From Billgrantia ethanolica (GTDB taxonomy: Bacteria > Pseudomonadota > Gammaproteobacteria > Pseudomonadales > Halomonadaceae): a DNA stretch of 64,000 nt. The notes beneath the pieces are model-generated. The model was not told the origin of the DNA, searched no databases, and saw only the letters and a program-made list of their open reading frames with translations. This document shows, piece by piece, positions 28,932 to 37,246 of the stretch. The DNA lies in contig NZ_JABFTX010000003.1 of NCBI RefSeq assembly GCF_021404305.1, positions 496,001 to 560,000 of the forward strand. Direction: 5' to 3'. Numbering within the stretch: the first letter of the stretch is position 1; each line of letters opens with the position of its first letter. The position numbers and the translations under genes are program-made.

Positions 28932-30974
28932 ATGAGCATCATGGATTCGTTTCCCTACCAGGTTCGCGAGATAGAGAACGTTTTCATCCCCATGCGCGAC
29001 GGCGCTCAGCTGGCAGCCAGGATCTGGCTGCCGGAGGGAGCCGAGGGAACGCCCATGCCGGCGATCCTGGAGTACATCCCTTACCGCAAGCGTGACATCA
29101 CCCGCGCGCGCGACAACGCCAACCACGCCTACATGGCTGGGCACGGCTATGTCTGCGTGCGGGTGGACATGCGCGGCAGCGGCGACTCCGATGGCGTGGT
29201 CACGGATGAGTACACCCAGCAGGAACAGGAGGATGCCGTCGATGCCATCGCCTGGCTCGCCGAGCAGTCCTGGTGCGACGGCAACGTCGGCATGATGGGC
29301 ATCTCCTGGGGCGGCTTCAACAGCCTGCAGGTAGCCGCTCGGCGGCCACCTGAACTGAAGGCAATCATCAGCATCTGCTCTAGCGACGATCTCTACGCCG
29401 ACAACATGCACTACATGGGCGGCTGCCTGCTCGGCGACAACCTCTCCGAAGCCACCGTCATGTTCGCCTTCAACAGCCTGCCGCCGGATCCGCAGATCGT
29501 TGGCAATCGCTGGCGCGACATGTGGTTCGACCGTATGGAGAATAGCGGTCTGTGGCTCGAGCCTTGGCTCGAGCACCAGCGCCGCAGTAGCTACTGGACG
29601 ACCAGTTCGGTGAACGAGGACTACGCGGCAATTCAATGTCCGGTATACGCCATCGGTGGTTGGGCGGATGGCTTCACCAATACCGTGCTGCGCCTGATGC
29701 AGCACCTCGAGGTGCCGCGCAAGGGGCTGATCGGGCCCTGGGGTCACAAATATCCGCACCAGGGGCTGCCGGGGCCGGCCATCGGTTTTCTGCAGGAGGC
29801 GTTGCGCTGGTGGGATCATTGGCTGAAGGGCCGGGATACGGGGATCATGGACGAACCCATGCTGCGTGCCTGGCAGCAGGACAGCGTGCCGCCCGATACC
29901 TCCTACGAAGAGCGGCCTGGACGCTGGATCGGTGAGTCCGCTTGGCCCTCGGCCAACGTCAGCGAGCGACGCTACGGGCTGGGCCCTTATACCATCCTCA
30001 TGGGGGAAGGCTACGGCGGGCCTCACCAGCGTAACGGGCAGGAGAGCGCGCTGGCACTGCAGTCGCCGCTCAGCGTGGGCCTGGCGGCGGGCAAGTGGTG
30101 CTCCTATGCTGCCACGCCGGACCTGCCCGGCGACCAGCGCGAAGAGGATGGCGGTTCGCTGATCTTCAGTAGCCGAGAGCTGGCTGAGCCGGTGGATATC
30201 TTCGGTATGCCCGAGATCGAGCTCGAGATATCCAGCCACAAGCCCCAGGCGATGCTCGCCGTTCGCCTCTCGGACGTGGCGCCGGATGGCAAGTCGACTC
30301 GTGTGACCTACGGTCTGCTCAATCTCTCCCATCGCAACAGCGACGCCGATCCCGAGCCGCTGGTGCCGCATCGCCGCTATCGGGTGCGTATCCCGATGAA
30401 TGGCATCGCTCAGCGCTTTCCGGCGGGACACCAGCTTCGTCTGTCTATCTCGACCTCCTATTGGCCCCTTGCCTGGTTGCCGCCTGAACCGGCTCAGGTC
30501 GACATCTACCCCGAAGGCAGCTCATTGATACTGCCCGAGCGAACCCCGGGGGAAGAGGATCGGCGCCTGCCGGCATTCGAGGAGCCTGAAGAAGCTCCGC
30601 CGCTGAGGGTGCACACCTATGCGGCCAGCCAGCACAACTGGCTGCTGCATCGCGACCTGGCGACCAAGGAGTCCACGCTCGAAGTGATCAACGACCAGGG
30701 GCATTTCCGCATCGAGGACATTGGCACCGAGGTGAGGCGCAGCACCCGCGAGTGGTACAGCACCTTCAACGACGACTTCACCTCGGCGCGCGGTGAGACT
30801 TATACCGAGCGTGCGTTCAAGCGCGACGACTGGAACGTCGAGGTCTACACGCGTACGGTACTGAGCTGCGACGATAGCAACTTCTACATTCACGCCCAGC
30901 TCGATGGCTATGAAGACGACTACCGCGTTTTCTCCAAGAACTGGGAGAAGGTGATACCGCGCGATCACATGTGA
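28932..30974 (+). CDS. CocE/NonD-family serine hydrolase (X-Pro peptidase fold)
   Basis: 680 residues from ATG 28932, preceded by AAGGAGG. N-terminal alpha/beta-hydrolase: 'MRDGAQLAARIWLP', 'VRVDMRGSGDSDG', nucleophile Ser125 in GISWGG, then 'YAIGGWADGFTN' (Asp) and 'GPWGHKYPHQG' (His). Residues from about 390 form the jelly-roll X-Pro dipeptidyl-peptidase C domain ('GSLIFSSRELAEPVDIFGMP'). Relatives hydrolyse esters, amides or proline-linked peptides. The last 120 residues are an unusual extension with a beta-rich look ('FRIEDIGTEVRRSTREWYST'). It follows the ATP-grasp gene and is followed by a terminator. Confidence 0.88.
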   Translation: MSIMDSFPYQVREIENVFIPMRDGAQLAARIWLPEGAEGTPMPAILEYIPYRKRDITRARDNANHAYMAGHGYVCVRVDMRGSGDSDGVVTDEYTQQEQEDAVDAIAWLAEQSWCDGNVGMMGISWGGFNSLQVAARRPPELKAIISICSSDDLYADNMHYMGGCLLGDNLSEATVMFAFNSLPPDPQIVGNRWRDMWFDRMENSGLWLEPWLEHQRRSSYWTTSSVNEDYAAIQCPVYAIGGWADGFTNTVLRLMQHLEVPRKGLIGPWGHKYPHQGLPGPAIGFLQEALRWWDHWLKGRDTGIMDEPMLRAWQQDSVPPDTSYEERPGRWIGESAWPSANVSERRYGLGPYTILMGEGYGGPHQRNGQESALALQSPLSVGLAAGKWCSYAATPDLPGDQREEDGGSLIFSSRELAEPVDIFGMPEIELEISSHKPQAMLAVRLSDVAPDGKSTRVTYGLLNLSHRNSDADPEPLVPHRRYRVRIPMNGIAQRFPAGHQLRLSISTSYWPLAWLPPEPAQVDIYPEGSSLILPERTPGEEDRRLPAFEEPEEAPPLRVHTYAASQHNWLLHRDLATKESTLEVINDQGHFRIEDIGTEVRRSTREWYSTFNDDFTSARGETYTERAFKRDDWNVEVYTRTVLSCDDSNFYIHAQLDGYEDDYRVFSKNWEKVIPRDHM

Positions 30975-31000
30975 TGATTGATCCATCTCTCGCGGACGCA

Positions 31001-31028
31001 GAGCGCCGTGCCTTTGGGCACGGCGCTC
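31001..31028 (+). terminator. Rho-independent terminator after the hydrolase gene
   Basis: A perfect 12-bp stem (GAGCGCCGTGCC / GGCACGGCGCTC) with a TTTG loop lies 27 bases after the stop, followed by TGTCTTGG, a modest U-rich tail. Confidence 0.75.
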
Positions 31029-31134
31029 TGTCTTGGTCTGGTGCTCTTGTCTTGGTATGGCGCTCAGGTCTTGGCATGCGCATGGAAGGCGGGCAGATAA
31101 GAGTTTCAGTTCGCGATGGTGAAAAGCCTGAGAA

Positions 31135-31163
31135 AAGCCGCCAGAGCGAAGCTCTGACGGCTT
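31135..31163 (-). terminator. Rho-independent terminator for the KGG gene
   Basis: Read on the minus strand, AAGCCGTCAGAGC-TTC-GCTCTGGCGGCTT is followed by TTC, so the stem ends in a T-run. One mismatch is present. It lies 19 bases after the KGG gene stop and fits its terminator. Confidence 0.75.
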
Positions 31164-31181
31164 GCGGATCAACGGCTCGAG

Positions 31182-31466
31182 CTAGTGCTTGCCGCCTTTG
31201 CGACCGGCTTCAGAGGCTTTCTGGCGGTCGTTGGCAAAGTTGCCTCCGCTGTTCTGGCCGCCCTTCTGACCGGCCTGAGAGGCCCTCTGCGGGTCGTTGG
31301 CGAAGTTGCCGCTGCTGCGCTGGCCGCCCTTCTGGCCGGCAGCAGAGGCCTTCTGCGGGTCATTGGCAAAATTGCCGCTGCTGCGCTGGCCACCTTTCTG
31401 GCCGGCTGCAGAGGCCTTCTTCGGGTCATTGGCAAAATTGCCGGGGTTCTGGTTACGCTGTGCCAT
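31182..31466 (-). CDS. KGG-repeat stress-induced protein (con-10 / general stress protein family)
   Basis: 94 residues from ATG 31466 (AAGGAG 8 nt upstream; an extra 23 codons in frame lack a good start). It consists of four tandem repeats of about 22 residues of the form GNFANDPQKASAAGQKGGQR. The KGG motif (PF10685 type) defines small hydrophilic, glycine-rich stress proteins such as Con-10 and YciG. They are probably disordered and protective in desiccation, osmotic or heat stress. At the DNA level the repeat unit is 66 bp and the copies are nearly identical. A good terminator follows. Confidence 0.88.
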   Translation of the reverse strand: MAQRNQNPGNFANDPKKASAAGQKGGQRSSGNFANDPQKASAAGQKGGQRSSGNFANDPQRASQAGQKGGQNSGGNFANDRQKASEAGRKGGKH

Positions 31467-31814
31467 GGTCTGCTCCTTGAGGTTCCATTCGTGCAATCTG
31501 GTACTCTGTGTACCGCATGCACTCCGTACTTCCATTTACCGGGAATCCGGCACTGCTGGCGTCTGCCATCGTCTTTGAAGATAGGAGTCGAATTTCTCCG
31601 TCATCAAGGGCGTTGCTGTATCCATGTGAAACGGAAGTTGTCCCGTTTCCGCTGCGCTGCACCGGCTCGAAAGGGCGCAAGGTGAATGAATCGTCGACAG
31701 CGGCCCCCGTGCGCTTGGGAAGCGCCCGAGCATGGGGTAACATGCGGTGAACAATCGAATTGCCCCATGTGTGGCGGCCGTAGGCCCCGTGCTCGAGGAA
31801 CCGGAGGAGAATCC
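31467..31814. other. 348-bp divergent intergenic region (KGG gene / response regulator)
   Basis: No gene is supported here. It must hold the promoters for the KGG gene (minus) and the response regulator (plus). A 7-bp inverted repeat GAAACGG-N8-CCGTTTC lies at 31628-31649. ATGGGG (near 31732) and CCCCAT (near 31763) also form a loose inverted pair. I could not assign a -10/-35 with confidence. Confidence 0.6.
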
Positions 31815-32477
31815 ATGGCCTTTGCCCAGAAATTCATCGTTGCCGATGACCATCCGCTGTTCCGCGCAGCGCTGACCCAAGCGTTGCGCCAACTGGCACC
31901 CCAGGCCGAGATCGTCGAAGCCGATACCATGGAGGCGACCTGCGAAGTGGTGACGCGTCATCCCGATGCCGATCTGATTCTGCTCGACCTGCACATGCCG
32001 GGGGCTCACGGTTTTTCCGGTCTGATCCAACTGCGCGGTCAGACGCCGGACATTCCGGTGGCGGTGGTCTCCGGTAGCGATGAGCCGCACGTGGTGCGCC
32101 GTGCCATCGACTATGGTGCTTCCGGCTTCATTCCCAAGTCCTCCTCCCTGCAGCTGATCGCCGAGGCAGTCGGCGAAATCCTCGACGGCGAGGTATGGCT
32201 GCCCAAGGAACTGGCCGACACCCTGGGTGATGCCAACGAGGAGGAGACCCGCTTCGCCGAGGCCATCGCGTCGCTGACGCCGCAGCAGTTCCGCGTGCTC
32301 AACATGCTCACCGAAGGGCTGCTCAACAAGCAGATCGCCTACGAGCTGAACGTCTCCGAGGCCACCATCAAGGCCCACGTGACCGCTATCCTGCGCAAAC
32401 TGGGCGTGCACTCCCGCACCCAGGCGGTGATCGCGGCCCAGAAGCTCGAGGTCGAGCCGCCCAAGGTCGAATCCTGA
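31815..32477 (+). CDS. crbR: LuxR-type response regulator, CrbR/ErdR-like
   Basis: 220 residues from ATG 31815 with a GGAGGA ribosome site. The receiver domain (about 5-120) has Asp11-Asp12 and the phosphoacceptor Asp58 in LLDLHMPG, then the Lys of 'GFIPKSSS'. The C-terminal LuxR/FixJ HTH reads 'LTPQQFRVLNMLTEGLLNKQ' and 'SEATIKAHVTAILRKLG'. It lies next to a convergent symporter-domain hybrid kinase. In Vibrio and Pseudomonas the equivalent pair (CrbS-CrbR, or MxtR-ErdR) controls acetyl-CoA synthetase and acetate uptake. The adjacent symporter operon supports this. Name by family and context, not by alignment. Confidence 0.75.
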   Translation: MAFAQKFIVADDHPLFRAALTQALRQLAPQAEIVEADTMEATCEVVTRHPDADLILLDLHMPGAHGFSGLIQLRGQTPDIPVAVVSGSDEPHVVRRAIDYGASGFIPKSSSLQLIAEAVGEILDGEVWLPKELADTLGDANEEETRFAEAIASLTPQQFRVLNMLTEGLLNKQIAYELNVSEATIKAHVTAILRKLGVHSRTQAVIAAQKLEVEPPKVES

Positions 32478-32503
32478 TCGACCAGCGTCAGGTAGCCCCG
32501 AAT

Positions 32504-32541
32504 GCAACGACCGCCGGATGGCAGCATCCGGCGGTCGTTGC
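32504..32541. terminator. Bidirectional terminator hairpin between crbR-like and crbS-like genes
   Basis: A 17-bp perfect stem (left 32504-32520, right 32525-32541, loop GCAG) lies 27 bases after the response regulator stop and 41 bases after the end of the convergent kinase gene. A short T-run (TTTT) follows on the plus side. Confidence 0.75.
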
Positions 32542-32581
32542 GTTTGGGGCGTTGCGTTTTAGCGTTACGGTTGGGTAAGCG

Positions 32582-35500
32582 TCAGCCTTCCTGTCGGGCC
32601 GCCCGGCTGGCCTGCAGCGTGCGGGTCAGCAGGGCGCGCAGAGCGGCGGGGCGTACCGGTTTCTGCAGCAGGTGATAGCCGCTGCGACGAATCACCTCGG
32701 CCACCTCCTCGGTGCGGTCGGCGGTGATCACGATGCCCGGCACGGCGCTCTCCAGTCTTTCGCTCAGTGCTTCGAGCGCCATCAGGCCGGTCACTTCGTT
32801 GTCGAGGTGGTAGTCGGCCAGGATGGCGTCCGGCTCGCCGTCGAGGTTGCGTAGCACCGACTTGGCACCGCCGATGGTGGTCGCGGTATAAACCTCGCAG
32901 CCCCAGCCGGAGAGCATCGCCTTCATGCCTTCGAGAATCAGTGTCTCGTTGTCGATGCACAGCACGCGGGTGCCGACCAGCTTGTTGCCGACGCGGCGCG
33001 ATGAGGCGGCCTCTTCAGCGCGCTCGGTCTCGCTGCGTGGCGCCACCACCGGCACGCTGACGGAGAACATGGTGCCGATGCCTTCGCGGGAGAAGACCTT
33101 GATCGGATGGTCGAGCACCCGACTCATGCGGTCGGCGATGGAGAGGCCCAGGCCCAGCCCCTTTTCGCTCTCCTTGTGCCGCGATGCCTGATCCAGGCGG
33201 CGGAACTCCTGGAAGATCTCTGCCTGCTTGGATTCGGGAATGCCCGGGCCGGAGTCCCACACCTCGATGGTCAGGCGTGATCCGCGGCGTCGGCAGCCCA
33301 GCAGCACGCGACCCTCCTGGGTATAGCGCAGCGCGTTCGAGAGGAAGTTCTGCACGATTCGGCGCAGCATCTGCGGGTCGCTGTCGACCCAGATTCGCGT
33401 CGGCACCACCACCAGGTCGAGGCCGCGCTCTTCGGCCATCACCTCGAACTCGGCGCGCAGCGGCCGGAAGATGTCCGCCAGGGCAAAGTGGCTGCGCCGC
33501 GGCGTCAGAGCGCCGGCATCGAGCTTGGAGATGTCGAGCAGGGTGCCGAGCAGCTCCTCGGCGGCCTGCAGCGAGTTGTCGATATGGCCGATGGTACGCT
33601 TCATGTCCACCGCGTCCATCTCGTTGGAGAGGGCCGAGGTGAACAGGCGCGCGGCGTTAAGTGGCTGCAGCAGGTCGTGGCTGGCAGCGGCCAGGAAACG
33701 GGTCTTGGAGGCGTTGGCATCCTCGGCGACCTGCTTGGCCTGGCGCAGCGCCTGCTCGGCCTCGGCCCGCACCCGGTTCTCCTGGCGCAGCGCGGTGTTG
33801 GCTTCCGACAGCGCCTGGGTACGCTCACGCACTCGCTCCTCCAGGGTCTCGTTGGTCTCCTTGAGTGCGATCTCGGCCAGGCGCCGCTCGGTGATGTCCT
33901 GGTAGAGCGAGAAGAAACCGAGAATGGCGCCACTGTCGCCGAAGTGCGGGGTATAGGTCACCAGCATGTAGCGCAGGTCGTCGCCGAGATGCATCGACAC
34001 CTCGAAGCTGACCCGCTCGCCGGCCAGGGCCCGATGTATCCAGGGCTCGCGTTCGAGTGCCATGTCGCTGCTGATGACCGAATTGACGTGCTTGCCGATG
34101 ACCTCGTTGCGGTCGATGCCGAAGGCCTGCTCATAGGCACGGTTGGTGAAGAGGTAACGGCACTCCTTGTCGAAGTAGGCGATCAGCGCCGGCACGTTGT
34201 CGGTGTAGATGCGGATGTTGTTCTCGGAGCGGATCAGCGCTTCCTCGATGCGCTTCTGCTGGGTGATGTCCTGGTAGGTATAGACGAAACCGCCGCCCGG
34301 CATGGGGTTGCCCTGTACTTCCAGCACGCTGCCGTCCTGGCGGTAGCGCACGTAGCGGTGGGGCTGGCCGTCGCGGATGTTGTCGATCAGCAGTTGCACG
34401 TGCTCTTCCGGGTCGCCGGGGCCGTATTCCCCGTTGTGGGCGTTGTAGCGGAAGATCTTGTCGATCGGCGCGCCCACCCGGATCAGATGATCGGGAAAGC
34501 GGAACAGCTCGAGATAGCGCTGGTTCCACACCACCAGGCGCATGTTCTGATCGACCACGCTGATGCCCTGATTGATGTTCTCGATGGTGGCCTGCAGCAG
34601 GGCGCGGTTGAACTCCAGCACCTGAGAGGCCTCGTCGACGATGGAGATCACGTCGGAGATGCCGATGCCGCGGCCCTGCAGCGCCGAGTTGACCACGATG
34701 CGCGCCGAGGAGGCGCCGAGCACTGAGGCCAGGAAACGCTCGGTGAACTGGATCACGTCGATGGAGGCACGGTTGCCGTCTTCCAGCGGCTTGCCGGTGC
34801 GCCGGGCGTAGTCGTCGAAGGCGCGGGCCACCTGGCCGGCACCGAGGAAGCGTTCGCACAGCACCTTGAGATCGCCCACCGTGGTGGCGCCGGTCCAGGG
34901 GCGGTTGACCGAGGTCTGGCGGGTCTCGACGCTGTCGACGAACAGCGAGGCCTGAATGCGCTCGACTACCCGCTGCGAGGTGATCTGGGAGACGAAGATG
35001 TAGCAGAACAGATTGATGCCGAGCGAGAGCATCACGCCGTGAGTGAAGGAGTCGCCGAAATTGAGCCCGAACAGCGCGGTTGGCGTCAGCCAGGGGTGGT
35101 CGAAGGGGCCGCCGCTGAGCCAGTGGGCAGGCAGCACGCCGCCCTGGATCATGGCCGGCATCAGCAGGCTGTAGGCCCAGATGGCGAAGCCGGCGTTCAT
35201 GCCCACGATCACGCCCAGGCGGTTGCCGCGCTTCCAGTAGAGCCCGCCGATCAAGGCCGGGGCGAACTGAGCCGCCGCGGCGAAGGAGAGCATGCCGATC
35301 GACGCCAGCGAGGTGAATTCGCCGATCAGCTGATAGAAGCCATAGGCCAGGGCCAGAATGACGCAGATGGTGATGCGGCGAGCCTTGAGTACCAGCCGGC
35401 CGTAGTCGCGCGGCCTGGCATCCAGCCAGCGCATACGGAACAGCAGCGGTATCACGATCTCGTTGGAGATCATGATCGATACCGCCACCGTGGCCACGAT

Positions 35501-36535
35501 CACCATGCCGGTCGCAGCCGAGAAACCGCCGATGTAGGTGAGCAGGGTCAGCCACTGCTGCTCGGCGGCCATGGGCAGCGCCAGCACGAAGGTGTCGGGT
35601 TCCACAGAGCCGTCTGGGAACAGGGCCAGGCCGGCGGCGGCGATGGGCAGAATGAAGAAGGCAAACGCCACCAGATAGAGCGGAAACAGCCAGCGCGCCT
35701 TGGCCGCATCGCTGGGGTGCGTGTTCTCCACCACGGCAACGTGGAACTGCCGCGGCAGGCAGAAGATCGCCAGCATGGCCAGCAGCGTCTGGGCCCAGAA
35801 ACCGCGGCCGAAGTCCTGGTCGGCCAACTGGCGCTGCAGCTCCAGTTGGGTATCGGCCAGCGCCATCAGCTCGCCGAGCCCGTCGAACATGCCCCAGGTG
35901 ACGTAGGCGCCCAGGATCAGGAAGGCCAGCAGCTTGACCATCGACTCGAAGGCAACGGCGTGGATCAGGCCCTCATGGTGCTCGGTAGCGTCGGTGTGGC
36001 GGGTACCGAACAGAATAGCGAAGGCGGCCATGACCAGGGCGACGAAGAATGCCGTATCGGCGAACACCGGCGTGTGGGTGATGTCGGCCGCATCCGTCAG
36101 TACGGCGAAGGAGGTCGCCACGGCTTTCAGCTGCAACGCGATATAGGGCAGCGTACCGATCAGTGCCACCAGACTGGCAAAGGCGGCCAGCGACTGCGTC
36201 TTGCCGTAACGCGAGGCGATGAAGTCGGCGATCGAGGTGATGTTCTGGCGCTTGGCCACGCGAATCATCTTGGCCAGTATCGGCCAGAACAGCAGGAAGG
36301 TGAGGATCGGCCCCACGTAGATGCTGGCGAACGACCAGCCGGCGGTGGCTGCCTGGCCCACCGCGCCGTAGAAGCTCCAGGAGGTGCAGTAGATGGCCAG
36401 CGCCAGGATGTAGATGGCCGGGCGTTTGCGGCTCGAGCCGCGCTGGCGTGCGTTACGGTCGCCCAGCCAGGCGATGCCGAACAAAACGGCGATATAGAGC
36501 AGCGAAACGGCGATCAGCAGCCAGCCGGCAAACAT
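32582..36535 (-). CDS. crbS: Hybrid sensor kinase with Na+/solute symporter domain (CrbS/MxtR-like)
   Basis: 1317 residues; GGGGAGAG precedes the ATG. Residues about 1-510 are a 12-13 helix SSS symporter-like sensor ('NARQRGSSRKRPAIYILALA', 'WSFYGAVGQAAT', then a STAC-like linker around 530-610). PAS domains follow at about 620-870, then a coiled coil and HisKA with phosphoacceptor His in 'AASHDLLQPLNAA', HATPase ('DSGPGIPESKQAEIF', 'GLGLGLSI') and a C-terminal receiver ('DAILADYHLDNEVTGLMA'). This is the architecture of CbrA/CrbS proteins, which couple substrate flux or energy state to control of carbon uptake. The gene is convergent with its likely partner regulator. Confidence 0.85.
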   Translation of the reverse strand: MFAGWLLIAVSLLYIAVLFGIAWLGDRNARQRGSSRKRPAIYILALAIYCTSWSFYGAVGQAATAGWSFASIYVGPILTFLLFWPILAKMIRVAKRQNITSIADFIASRYGKTQSLAAFASLVALIGTLPYIALQLKAVATSFAVLTDAADITHTPVFADTAFFVALVMAAFAILFGTRHTDATEHHEGLIHAVAFESMVKLLAFLILGAYVTWGMFDGLGELMALADTQLELQRQLADQDFGRGFWAQTLLAMLAIFCLPRQFHVAVVENTHPSDAAKARWLFPLYLVAFAFFILPIAAAGLALFPDGSVEPDTFVLALPMAAEQQWLTLLTYIGGFSAATGMVIVATVAVSIMISNEIVIPLLFRMRWLDARPRDYGRLVLKARRITICVILALAYGFYQLIGEFTSLASIGMLSFAAAAQFAPALIGGLYWKRGNRLGVIVGMNAGFAIWAYSLLMPAMIQGGVLPAHWLSGGPFDHPWLTPTALFGLNFGDSFTHGVMLSLGINLFCYIFVSQITSQRVVERIQASLFVDSVETRQTSVNRPWTGATTVGDLKVLCERFLGAGQVARAFDDYARRTGKPLEDGNRASIDVIQFTERFLASVLGASSARIVVNSALQGRGIGISDVISIVDEASQVLEFNRALLQATIENINQGISVVDQNMRLVVWNQRYLELFRFPDHLIRVGAPIDKIFRYNAHNGEYGPGDPEEHVQLLIDNIRDGQPHRYVRYRQDGSVLEVQGNPMPGGGFVYTYQDITQQKRIEEALIRSENNIRIYTDNVPALIAYFDKECRYLFTNRAYEQAFGIDRNEVIGKHVNSVISSDMALEREPWIHRALAGERVSFEVSMHLGDDLRYMLVTYTPHFGDSGAILGFFSLYQDITERRLAEIALKETNETLEERVRERTQALSEANTALRQENRVRAEAEQALRQAKQVAEDANASKTRFLAAASHDLLQPLNAARLFTSALSNEMDAVDMKRTIGHIDNSLQAAEELLGTLLDISKLDAGALTPRRSHFALADIFRPLRAEFEVMAEERGLDLVVVPTRIWVDSDPQMLRRIVQNFLSNALRYTQEGRVLLGCRRRGSRLTIEVWDSGPGIPESKQAEIFQEFRRLDQASRHKESEKGLGLGLSIADRMSRVLDHPIKVFSREGIGTMFSVSVPVVAPRSETERAEEAASSRRVGNKLVGTRVLCIDNETLILEGMKAMLSGWGCEVYTATTIGGAKSVLRNLDGEPDAILADYHLDNEVTGLMALEALSERLESAVPGIVITADRTEEVAEVIRRSGYHLLQKPVRPAALRALLTRTLQASRAARQEG

Positions 36536-36635
36536 GCATTCTCTCCCCGGTAACTGCAGATCATTCTATGGAAACACTGCACGAATGCCTACGTGAGCGA
36601 ATCGCTGCGTTGCGTAAGACGTCGTGGCGACCACG

Positions 36636-37151
36636 CTACCAAGGGGAGCAGACCGCCCCGAGCAGGCGTGAACCTTCGTTGAGTTGGCGCATGCCCTCCG
36701 TACGGGGCTGGCGGGTCTCTTCGCTCAGCGGCACCATCTCGGCCGTGGAGCAGTTCATCAGATAGGGCTGATGACTCAGGCGGTCGACGTACTCCTTCTC
36801 GAACCGATACAGGATGAACTCGACCAACTGCAGGTCGTTCGCCTCGCGTTGCACCATGCTGCTCTGGTCGACCACGCTGAAGGCCACCGTGAGCGGATAC
36901 ATGTAGGTCCAGGGCCGCCACGGCATGCTGTCCTGCTCGGTTTGGACCACTTGGGCTGTGGGTGGCAGCTGCTCCAGCTTGTGGTCGAGCCAGGAGTATT
37001 CGTAGTGAATCTGATAACCCAGCATGCCCAGCCCGGCGAAGACCGGAATGATCCACTTCGGCAGCCGCTTGCCGCTGGCCACGCGCAGTAGCAGGCCGAT
37101 ACCCGCTGCACCCAGGGCAGCGAAGATCGCTGCGATCAAGTGCCATATCAT
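36636..37151 (-). CDS. Unknown inner-membrane-anchored protein (171 aa)
   Basis: MIWHLIAAIFAALGAAGIGL... has an N-terminal membrane segment (about 3-25), a second hydrophobic segment (about 33-48), and then a soluble, probably periplasmic part with many charged and aromatic residues ('WTYMYPLTVAFSVVDQSSMV'), with 'LMNCSTAEMVPLSEE' near the C-terminus. An AAAGGTGG ribosome site is present. It lies between the kinase and the symporter operon on the same strand. Conserved unknown proteins with this opening occur near acetate-type symporters; the function is unknown. Confidence 0.68.
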   Translation of the reverse strand: MIWHLIAAIFAALGAAGIGLLLRVASGKRLPKWIIPVFAGLGMLGYQIHYEYSWLDHKLEQLPPTAQVVQTEQDSMPWRPWTYMYPLTVAFSVVDQSSMVQREANDLQLVEFILYRFEKEYVDRLSHQPYLMNCSTAEMVPLSEETRQPRTEGMRQLNEGSRLLGAVCSPW

Positions 37152-37172
37152 GACGCCACCTTTATCAATGCA

Positions 37173-37199
37173 ATCGGGCTTCCCGGTGGGAAGCCCGAT
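37173..37199 (-). terminator. Hairpin after the symporter operon
   Basis: A 12-bp perfect stem (ATCGGGCTTCCC / GGGAAGCCCGAT) with a 3-nt loop lies 48 bases after the symporter stop. No long U-run follows on the minus strand. It is the most likely end of the symporter transcript. Confidence 0.6.
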
Positions 37200-37246
37200 C
37201 TGGTTCGGTTCCCGACCCTGGGGCAGGGCCGGGGGGTGATTATGGC

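Noticed and set aside
28908..30431. 507-codon minus-strand frame over the CocE/NonD gene
   Set aside because: Antisense shadow with no motif; the plus-strand gene has a complete catalytic triad.
31182..31466. Repeat array as a CRISPR
   Set aside because: The 66-bp units are contiguous and coding for KGG repeats; there are no spacers or cas genes.
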